Source of the DNA: Candidatus Krumholzibacteriia bacterium
GTDB taxonomy: Bacteria > Krumholzibacteriota > Krumholzibacteriia > LZORAL124-64-63
Direction: 5' to 3'
Length of the DNA stretch: 5,573 bases
NCBI GenBank assembly: GCA_030590265.1
Contig: JAUUYW010000237.1
Coordinates: 1-5,573 of the forward strand
This document shows positions 1 to 4,728 of this stretch, in pieces. The notes beneath the pieces were generated by a model. That model made no database searches. It worked only from the letters and a program-made list of their open reading frames with translations, and was not told the DNA's origin. The translations under genes and the position numbers were made by a program. The first letter of the stretch is position 1, and every line of letters begins with the position of its first letter.

Positions 1-142
1 AGTTGACCTCCATATAGTCGCGCTCGGCAAAGAACAGGCGGTCGTTGAGGCTGGCCATATTCACGGCATCGGGGGCGAGAAATCCCTGGGGGCTGAGCCC
101 AGGAAAAAGATGTTTGCGTTCGACTACGAGAATGACGCGCAC
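1..142 (-). CDS. Partial CDS (N-terminus only): possible MutT/NUDIX-type phosphoesterase-like protein
   Basis: A minus-strand reading frame begins at a GTG (142-140) and stays open for 47 codons to the window edge, so its C-terminus is missing. The start is supported by an AAAGGA site six bases upstream and by lying 16 nt after the top6A stop, which suggests it is the third gene of the top6 operon. Codons are strongly GC-biased at the third position, as in its neighbours. The visible protein starts with a hydrophobic strand (VRVILVVERKHLFPG) followed by SPQGFLAPDAVN and then LNDRLFFAERDYMEVN. That strand, then a Leu-Phe-Pro and a Gly-Phe-Leu turn, recalls the N-terminus of proteins annotated as MutT-family predicted phosphoesterases. 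The NUDIX box would lie further downstream, outside the window, so the function is a guess. That the frame is a real gene is fairly secure; its product is not. Confidence 0.6.
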   Translation of the reverse strand, partial: MRVILVVERKHLFPGLSPQGFLAPDAVNMASLNDRLFFAERDYMEVN

Positions 143-148
143 GTCAGA

Positions 149-154
149 TCCTTT
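149..154 (-). promoter_or_regulatory. Ribosome-binding site for the GTG-started third operon gene
   Basis: On the minus strand AAAGGA sits six bases before the GTG at 142-140 and just past the top6A TAA stop (161-159). It decides the GTG start of the partial gene and shows that this gene follows top6A closely enough for one transcript to cover both. Confidence 0.6.
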
Positions 155-158
155 CGAT

Positions 159-1346
159 TTAGGGCAAGAAGCGTCCCACATTTGCCAATTTCTGGGGCAA
201 ATATTCCTCAATCACATAATTCAATCCATGCTTGGCCAGCGCCTGCTGCTCAGCACGCACTCCCATCTTGATCATCTGCTCCAAGGCGATCTGCCAGCTG
301 CGGTAATGCAGCACAAACGGGTCGTTTTTCAAAGCATCATTGGCCCGCTTGATATCCACCTCTTTCAAAGGATGAGTGGGCAGCTGATAGTCGATGATAT
401 CCTGGGGCGTGATGCCCAGCATGTGCGCCTGGGGCACACAAAAATACTCATTCAGGTGGGCCGCATTGCCACTGCCAACTTTCAGGGTCCGGTAGATGTT
501 GCTGTATCCATAAGGATCGCCATCCACAAAGACGTACACCGGCAAACCGTGACTGTCGGCCAACCGGCGCACAAAACGACGACAGGCCCGCGTTGGCACA
601 CCACCCATGCTGATCAGGATGCAGTTGGCGCTCTTCCAGTAATTGTGTTTGACCAGGCGCTGGAACATACCAGCGGTTTCGATGCACAAAATGAACTGGG
701 CATCGGTCTCGAATTTCAGATCCTCCACCGAGATGGGGATGCTGTAGGAGCCGCTGCCGAAACGGGTGCAATCGATGTGCAATTCTTCGTTGGTGTCGCG
801 ATCGTGGTCGATGATCATCAACCGTCCGGCCACGTCGCCGCCTTTTTCTTCGGGCACAAAACCAAGTTGCTCACGGTTGACACTGAAGAAAGCCTCCACA
901 TCTTCCATCACCGTATCGGATTCGGGCTGTTCCTTGAATCGGGCATCGCCCCAGTTTTTGCTGACGTAATAAGCTTCCCTTTTGGTGGCAATATCATCGG
1001 TCTCGATGAGCTCTTTGGAGAGGGACATCATCTTCAAGGTCTGGGCAAAGGTTTTGACCGTGTTCACGGTGAGGGCGCGTTCCTTCTTTTTGCCCTTCAA
1101 AACAAAATGCCCGGCCTTGGGATTGTAACTGACATTGGCCAGGGAGCGCACGGGAAACTTCATGCTGGGTTTGTTGCCCAGCAAAATTTTCTGACGAATG
1201 ATATTCGACTCGGTGCGGATGCGTCGGGCCACGGGACTGAAAGACGTGCGTTCGGTAGCAACCTCTTTGGATTGACGAGGCGCCGAAGCACTAAAACCCA
1301 GCTCTGGCTGAGATGGCTTGACGGGTTTCTTTTTCTTGGGAGCCAA
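159..1346 (-). CDS. top6A: DNA topoisomerase VI subunit A (Spo11-like cleavage subunit)
   Basis: A complete 395-residue protein, the DNA-cleaving and religating half of type IIB topoisomerase VI; it should dimerise and pair with Top6B in the cytoplasm or nucleoid. The winged-helix 5Y-CAP region holds KREAYYVSKN at residues 122-131; the second tyrosine, Y127 (codon 968-966), matches the catalytic Tyr of Spo11/Top6A. The Toprim domain runs from about residue 215: the metal-binding glutamate is E223 in CIETAG, and the acidic pair is D275 and D277 in DGDPYG. Near the C-terminus, AEQQALAKHGL and EEYLPQKL are family signatures, so the protein is full length (archaeal forms are somewhat shorter). 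The extra length is a basic N-terminal tail beginning MAPKKKKPVK. The start is a TTG (1346-1344), chosen because a perfect AGGAGG lies eight bases upstream and the next in-frame Met is at residue 62. It follows top6B by 12 nt. Confidence 0.96.
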   Translation of the reverse strand: MAPKKKKPVKPSQPELGFSASAPRQSKEVATERTSFSPVARRIRTESNIIRQKILLGNKPSMKFPVRSLANVSYNPKAGHFVLKGKKKERALTVNTVKTFAQTLKMMSLSKELIETDDIATKREAYYVSKNWGDARFKEQPESDTVMEDVEAFFSVNREQLGFVPEEKGGDVAGRLMIIDHDRDTNEELHIDCTRFGSGSYSIPISVEDLKFETDAQFILCIETAGMFQRLVKHNYWKSANCILISMGGVPTRACRRFVRRLADSHGLPVYVFVDGDPYGYSNIYRTLKVGSGNAAHLNEYFCVPQAHMLGITPQDIIDYQLPTHPLKEVDIKRANDALKNDPFVLHYRSWQIALEQMIKMGVRAEQQALAKHGLNYVIEEYLPQKLANVGRFLP

Positions 1347-1354
1347 GTTGCGCG

Positions 1355-1360
1355 CCTCCT
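1355..1360 (-). promoter_or_regulatory. Strong Shine-Dalgarno of top6A overlapping the top6B stop codon
   Basis: The minus strand reads TAGGAGG, where TAG (1361-1359) is the top6B stop and AGGAGG is a consensus ribosome-binding site. Eight bases (CGCGCAAC) separate it from the TTG start of top6A. The overlap means a ribosome finishing top6B stands on the top6A initiation site, the usual arrangement for translational coupling of subunits needed in equal amounts. It is also the main support for TTG initiation. Confidence 0.85.
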
Positions 1361-3008
1361 AAAGCTTGCGGCTGCGTTCGAGAGTATCGGTCAGGGTGGC
1401 GACCACTTCTTCGCGTTCAACATCGTCGATCCCCAGGATTTCCTGCAGGGCTTCGCCAATGAAGGGAATGTATTTCTGAATGTAATTTTGTTTCTTGAGG
1501 GCGTCTTTTTCCCGGGCCCGACGGTTGATATGCCGCTTGAGCTGCCGGCCGGCCTCCTGCAGGGCCAAGGTCATCTCTTTGATGATCTCCGGATAATGGG
1601 CCACCGCTTCCTTGCTCTCGGAAGTGAACGGCACCCAAACCGAAGCCATATGAATGAGGATGACCATGGGGGCAGTGGGCAAGGCACCTCGGCTCTGCTG
1701 CACACCATAATTGCGCCAACTGGCACCCAGCACCGCCTTGTGAATGCCACAGGCCGATGCCTGATAAAGCAGAGGCACACGGTTGGCATAACGAATCACC
1801 TTGGCCAGTTCATCCCCAGGCAACTGGCCTCCATAAGCGATGCCCACTTCGATCTGGAAGGGATTTCCACGATAAACAGCTGCCGGCCGTGTTACGGAGG
1901 TGTAAAAATCGGCCTCCACTCCGCTCTTGAGCCCGGCCATGACCAGATCTTCGCCAATGGGCGAGAGACAGTCGGTGGGTGGGGAAGCAATTTTGGTCAC
2001 CGCGATGGCGTCGAGCAGTCTTTGAATATCATCCTGAACAAGCCGACGGGGATGCCGCCGTGGAGGAATACCAGCCTCTGCCAGGATATTTTCACAGGTG
2101 ACGGCGCCCACCCGGCAGAATTCATCCTTCAAGAAGGAAGTGATATTCCTGCACTTGGTATCAGTCAGCATGCGGGCCAGAATGCCCAGCTCGACACCGT
2201 AGGGGTGAGGCTGGATTTCCCGCGGTTCCTCAGGCAGCACATCAGTGCTGTTGGCATAGATTGAGGTTTCACCTTTGGGGTTTTTGTAAGTCAGGTGCAG
2301 ATGCGGATTGGCGATGGACGTTTGCTCAAGATAGTTGTCCACCGAATGCTGCCCGCGTTTGTAACTGCCGGTCAAGGTGATCTCGATGCGCGTGCCGTGG
2401 TCCTTTTCCCAGATGGTCTCGTCGCCCTCGAGGATGGTGGGCTCGTTCTTTTTCAGGTCCATTTTGACCTGGAAGCGGTGGGCGGGTTCATCAAGACCTG
2501 TGCGGCTGTAAATCACCACAGGCTTACCGGTGGTCAATTGCCCATACATACCGGCGGCCGAAATACCAATACCCTGCTGCCCGCGGCTTTGCTTCAAACT
2601 GTGAAATTTCGATCCGTACAGAAGCTTGCCAAAAATCTTGGGAATCTGGGCTTTGACGATGCCCGGGCCATTGTCTTCAATGATGAGTTTGAAACGATCT
2701 TCCTTGTTGGGGGATTTTCCATTGCCGTTTTTTGGTTTGGTCTCCTGGCTGCTGAGCTCGATGCCAAGATTGACAGGTTTGTCTGGCCGTATTTCCACAA
2801 ACAAACGGGGCGGAAAACCGGCTTCTTCACAAGCATCGAGGCTGTTGTCCACGGCTTCCTTGATGGTGGTGAGCAGCGCTTTGGCTGGGGAATCAAATCC
2901 CAGCAGGTGGCGGTTTTTGGTGAAAAACTCACTGATGGAGATTTCCCGCTGACCCTTGGCCAGGGATTGGGCATTCTTGGGGGTGCGCTTCTTTTGAGGA
3001 GCGGCCAT
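1359..3008 (-). CDS. top6B: DNA topoisomerase VI subunit B (GHKL ATPase subunit)
   Basis: A 549-residue protein from the ATG at 3008-3006, close to archaeal Top6B in length. It binds ATP, dimerises around the captured DNA segment and drives strand passage through the break made by Top6A. The GHKL ATP site is intact: EAVDNSLDA at 51-59 (E51 the likely catalytic base, N55 for Mg2+), EDNGPGI at 111-117, and GQQGIGIS at 143-150. A helix-two-turn-helix segment follows at roughly 255-335. The transducer contains TDCLSPIGE (345-353), TRPAAVYRGNPF (373-384) and ANRVPLLYQ (408-416); K424 in GIHKAV probably corresponds to the ATP-contacting switch lysine. No C-terminal Ig-like domain is present. A Lys/Asn-rich stretch at about 86-104 looks like an extra loop in the ATPase domain. 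An in-frame TTG at 3056 would add 16 residues but has no ribosome-binding site; the chosen ATG has GGAAGG about 11 bases upstream. It is the first gene of the operon. Confidence 0.95.
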   Translation of the reverse strand: MAAPQKKRTPKNAQSLAKGQREISISEFFTKNRHLLGFDSPAKALLTTIKEAVDNSLDACEEAGFPPRLFVEIRPDKPVNLGIELSSQETKPKNGNGKSPNKEDRFKLIIEDNGPGIVKAQIPKIFGKLLYGSKFHSLKQSRGQQGIGISAAGMYGQLTTGKPVVIYSRTGLDEPAHRFQVKMDLKKNEPTILEGDETIWEKDHGTRIEITLTGSYKRGQHSVDNYLEQTSIANPHLHLTYKNPKGETSIYANSTDVLPEEPREIQPHPYGVELGILARMLTDTKCRNITSFLKDEFCRVGAVTCENILAEAGIPPRRHPRRLVQDDIQRLLDAIAVTKIASPPTDCLSPIGEDLVMAGLKSGVEADFYTSVTRPAAVYRGNPFQIEVGIAYGGQLPGDELAKVIRYANRVPLLYQASACGIHKAVLGASWRNYGVQQSRGALPTAPMVILIHMASVWVPFTSESKEAVAHYPEIIKEMTLALQEAGRQLKRHINRRAREKDALKKQNYIQKYIPFIGEALQEILGIDDVEREEVVATLTDTLERSRKL

Positions 3009-3097
3009 GCTTGTGGGCACCTTCCGGAGGAGACTGAAACGTGAGGGATATCGCAATGGAGGCGGAATCCGGGCCGGCTATAACCGGGGTAGGCAGA

Positions 3098-3126
3098 ATA
3101 TTATCGGGAGGGGATTAAAAATTCAA
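3098..3126 (-). promoter_or_regulatory. Candidate sigma70-like promoter for the top6B-top6A operon
   Basis: The minus strand has TTGAAT (3126-3121) as a possible -35 and TAATAT (3103-3098) as a possible -10 with a 17-base spacer; shifting by two bases gives GATAAT (3105-3100, 5 of 6 matches) with a 15-base spacer. It lies in an AT-rich segment about 90 bases before the top6B ATG and is the only good candidate in the gap. Box matches are moderate and promoter rules for this lineage are unknown, so this is tentative. Confidence 0.35.
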
Positions 3127-3172
3127 TATAGATTTTAAAGTATGAAGATTTTGTAGGCCTGGTTATTGGGGA

Positions 3173-3248
3173 GCCGTCCCCCGGGAGGCAACCGGAGGGT
3201 AACAGTCACCGTGTGGACTCCATTGGGCAAATGGGCCCGGGGGACGGC
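3173..3248. repeat. Perfect 13-bp inverted repeat enclosing a 50-nt internally paired segment
   Basis: GCCGTCCCCCGGG (3173-3185) is exactly complementary to CCCGGGGGACGGC (3236-3248), a very GC-rich 13-bp stem. Inside it a second perfect hairpin, CCATT (3220-3224), loop GGGCA, AATGG (3230-3234), sits next to the right arm, and CGG (3193-3195) can pair with CCG (3209-3211). The whole could fold as a branched structure on either strand. No T run follows on either strand, and the loop is too long for a standard intrinsic terminator. It could be a dispersed palindromic repeat, a small structured RNA, or an attenuating structure in the top6B leader or the exported-protein 3' end. The pairing is seen directly; the role is unknown. 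Confidence 0.7.
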
Positions 3249-3346
3249 CGAATATCATAAGCCTCTGGTTGCATGATGGATGCCAAAAGTGATTGCAATG
3301 CTTCAAAATGGGCCAGGAGGAGGGGAAGTTCCCGGTGATTCCTCAT
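3206..3346 (-). CDS. Doubtful 46-codon open frame in the gap
   Basis: From ATG 3346 to TGA 3208-3206 the minus strand encodes 46 residues, starting MRNHRELPLLLAHFEALQ and continuing SLLASIMQPEAYDIRPSPG. The first half would form a leucine-rich helix, and codon choice is plausible for this genome. Against it: there is no ribosome-binding site before the ATG, the last codons run through one arm of the inverted repeat, and a second minus frame over 3340-3440 is also open and protein-like, as expected of either a frameshifted relic or chance. No known family is recognised. It is listed so that it can be tested; it is more likely non-coding or a remnant than a functional gene. Confidence 0.18.
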   Translation of the reverse strand: MRNHRELPLLLAHFEALQSLLASIMQPEAYDIRPSPGPICPMESTR

Positions 3347-3365
3347 GATGACCCGGAAGGTGATC
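3347..3365. repeat. Imperfect hairpin with CGGAA loop
   Basis: GATGACC (3347-3353) and GGTGATC (3359-3365) pair over six of seven positions, with a single central G-G mismatch, around a CGGAA loop. It lies just upstream of the doubtful frame (reading the minus strand) and about 100 bases from the large inverted repeat. The tip resembles a GNRA-type cap, but no full known RNA can be built around it. Confidence 0.35.
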
Positions 3366-3451
3366 CAAGGCAGGGATGTTGAGCGTGAGCATCATGCATC
3401 TGGCAACAAGCAATCCGTCGTAAATCTCCCAAAATGCAGGCGGGGCCAACC

Positions 3452-4489
3452 CTATTGTCTCGGGCTGCGATACCGGGCCCGCATGGATCCCCAGCTGTCT
3501 TCGACGGTAGGAACATTCTGCAGAGTGTCGATTACCAATTCAAAATAGCCGCTGAATTCAGAGGCCGGGCGATAGCTGTCCAGGGCAAGATAGACCGTAA
3601 CGGCTTGGCCCGTATGGTTGACCCAGCTCAGGCTTTCAGACTCACCAGCGGTCACTTCATCGGCAAAAGCGAGGCATTCAGCGCTGGGTCCGCAACCGTC
3701 GAAAAGCCAAATGGCCGCATCAAGGTTAGGGTGCAGGATGGTGGTTGTGGCTGTGAAGTTGTGATATTGCTCCAGGGTGATGGCATACCAGGCTTCGCCG
3801 CCCAGTTCGATGATGGGGCTGCAATCGTAGGTTTGCACATAATTGGGGCTGCCGAAGAGGTCTCCTGTCAGGGTAACAGGTCCACCCCCATAGGGTAACG
3901 AGGTTGGAATACTTTCATCGCAGGCTTGAGTTGGAATACCCAGATAGCGGGTTTCAAAGGCCACGGCATAGGGTCCGGCGGCAGGTGAACTGGTGCCGGC
4001 GCCGTCGACAATCAAATAATAGGTGCCAGGTTGCAGCTGGATGCTGAACTCGGTGTTGGCGCCGACCAGGCAACTGTCTGTGTCGCAATAGTTAAGCAGA
4101 AAGATGTCCAAATCCTCGTCGCCCATTTCACGCAATCCGGCCCAAAACTCCAATTCGGCCATCACATCAAGACGGTAAATGTGTTCCGGCCCTTCTTCAG
4201 CCCAGGGGGCACAATTGTAACCCGGCAGTTCGGTGGGGCCATCGGTGGTATCGTTGCGCAAAGTATCGACGTGGCCGGGAGACAGCTCAAGGGTGTCCAA
4301 GGCGTTGCAATTAAATGGAATATGCGGGGCCACGAAGAAAGGGTCCGGGGGCTTGCTATCTTTGCCCACGGCAATCACCGGACCGGCCAAAACGTTTGAA
4401 AAACCCACACAACCCAATAGGACGATGAAGGTTGTGGAAATCAGGAATTTGGTTATTGTTCGGATGGATGGCAGAGCTTTGAGAAGCAT
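3452..4489 (-). CDS. Exported protein with two tandem PPC-like domains and a conserved-looking C-terminal tail
   Basis: A 345-residue protein of unknown function from the ATG at 4489-4487. The N-terminus is a Sec signal peptide: basic residues, a hydrophobic core (FLISTTFIVLLG) and a likely cleavage after SNVLA at residue 35. Two homologous beta-sandwich repeats follow, at about 57-183 and 187-324. Each has four cysteines at matching spacing (61, 93, 135, 140 and 190, 223, 266, 272), a Y-x-C-x-P motif near the second cysteine, and an L-D motif before the third. The first also has QPGTYYLIVDG, typical of bacterial pre-peptidase C-terminal (PPC) domains, usually non-catalytic parts of secreted proteins. 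No protease or other catalytic domain is visible. After the second domain comes a tail, TVEDSWGSMRARYR, then SPRQ. The start is chosen because the signal peptide begins here and AGGA lies three bases upstream; a TTG at 4552 would add 21 non-signal residues. It is transcribed away from the sugar dehydrogenase. Confidence 0.82.
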   Translation of the reverse strand: MLLKALPSIRTITKFLISTTFIVLLGCVGFSNVLAGPVIAVGKDSKPPDPFFVAPHIPFNCNALDTLELSPGHVDTLRNDTTDGPTELPGYNCAPWAEEGPEHIYRLDVMAELEFWAGLREMGDEDLDIFLLNYCDTDSCLVGANTEFSIQLQPGTYYLIVDGAGTSSPAAGPYAVAFETRYLGIPTQACDESIPTSLPYGGGPVTLTGDLFGSPNYVQTYDCSPIIELGGEAWYAITLEQYHNFTATTTILHPNLDAAIWLFDGCGPSAECLAFADEVTAGESESLSWVNHTGQAVTVYLALDSYRPASEFSGYFELVIDTLQNVPTVEDSWGSMRARYRSPRQ

Positions 4490-4570
4490 TATTCCTGGAC
4501 CTTTGTCAGATGACCACGGAGGGGAGCTGGGGTTATTCATCAACACCCACAAGTCCTATTGGTTTCCATT

Positions 4571-4598
4571 AACTTAGCACATCCAGGACGGCTGCCAA
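4571..4598 (-). promoter_or_regulatory. Tentative promoter for the exported-protein gene
   Basis: The minus strand reads TTGGCA (4598-4593, 5 of 6 to the -35 consensus), a 16-base spacer, then TAAGTT (4576-4571). The -10 is poor against TATAAT but partly fits the TAnnTTTG box known in Bacteroidetes. It would leave a leader of about 75 nt before the ATG. Weakly supported. Confidence 0.22.
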
Positions 4599-4622
4599 CT
4601 TCCGTTAAATTTTTTCTGGCAG
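4592..4622. promoter_or_regulatory. Dyad CTGCCA-N19-TGGCAG in the divergent intergenic region
   Basis: CTGCCA (4592-4597) and TGGCAG (4617-4622) are perfect inverted half-sites separated by 19 bases that include an A/T-rich run (AAATTTTTT). The left half overlaps the tentative -35 of the exported-protein gene, so a dimeric regulator bound here could act on it. The half-sites are short and chance cannot be excluded. Confidence 0.25.
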
Positions 4623-4637
4623 GTGTCGATGGGTAGT

Positions 4638-4665
4638 TTGACCGAGAACCACGTCGGGTTTTATT
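4638..4665 (+). promoter_or_regulatory. Tentative promoter for the nucleotide-sugar dehydrogenase
   Basis: TTGACC (4638-4643, 5 of 6 matches to the -35 box) is followed after 16 bases by TTTATT (4660-4665, 4 of 6 matches to the -10 box). It lies about 64 bases before the ATG at 4729 on the strand of that gene. It is the best plus-strand candidate in the divergent region but is not strong. Confidence 0.3.
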
Positions 4666-4715
4666 GCTTTGGCAAGCTCCGACCTTCAAATGACAACAGT
4701 TCAAGAAAAAATAAT

Positions 4716-4721
4716 GAGGGG
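4716..4721 (+). promoter_or_regulatory. Ribosome-binding site deciding the dehydrogenase start
   Basis: GAGGGG lies seven bases before the ATG at 4729-4731. An in-frame ATG at 4714 overlaps this purine run and would add only five residues with nothing but an A-rich stretch upstream, so 4729 is preferred. Confidence 0.6.
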
Positions 4722-4728
4722 ATCTGAA

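Larger units (their letters stand above)
3009..3451. other. Non-coding gap between the exported-protein gene and top6B
   Basis: About 440 nt without a convincing gene. From right to left it holds the region after the stop of the exported-protein gene, where I see no hairpin followed by a T run; an imperfect hairpin at 3347-3365 (GATGACC, loop CGGAA, GGTGATC, with one G-G mismatch); the doubtful short frame at 3206-3346; a long inverted repeat at 3173-3248; an AT-rich stretch at about 3110-3160; and a possible top6B promoter. The density of complementary segments is higher than expected for plain spacer, but I recognise no known RNA or mobile element. Confidence 0.6.

Noticed and set aside
45..2264. 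739-codon plus-strand open frame
   Set aside because: It is exactly antisense and codon-aligned to top6A and part of top6B. It is open only because those genes lack TTA, CTA and TCA codons; its protein resembles nothing and both sense genes are firmly identified.
2295..3044. 249-codon plus-strand open frame
   Set aside because: It is the continuation of the same antisense frame over the 5' part of top6B, with no independent support.
3009..3056. TTG start for top6B at 3056 adding 16 residues
   Set aside because: No ribosome-binding site precedes it, and the ATG at 3008 gives an N-terminus (MAAPQKKRTP) like that of Top6A, with a purine-rich site upstream.
3173..3248. Inverted repeat as an intrinsic terminator
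   Set aside because: No T run follows the stem on either strand, and the loop is 50 nt.
3340..3380. Resemblance to the SRP RNA apical domain (CCGGAAGG followed by CCAAGGCAG)
   Set aside because: The conserved AGCAG of the 3' side of the internal loop is missing and the flanks do not pair as in 4.5S or 6S SRP RNA, so the match looks accidental.
3434..3898. 154-codon plus-strand open frame, with a similar one at 4031-4399
   Set aside because: Both are codon-aligned antisense shadows of the exported-protein gene, whose signal peptide and internal duplication show the true strand.
4409..4411. Possible lipoprotein cysteine (LLGC, residue 27) in the exported protein
   Set aside because: The hydrophobic stretch continues past the cysteine and a better signal peptidase I site (SNVLA) follows eight residues later, so a soluble export form is preferred, although a lipoprotein cannot be fully excluded.
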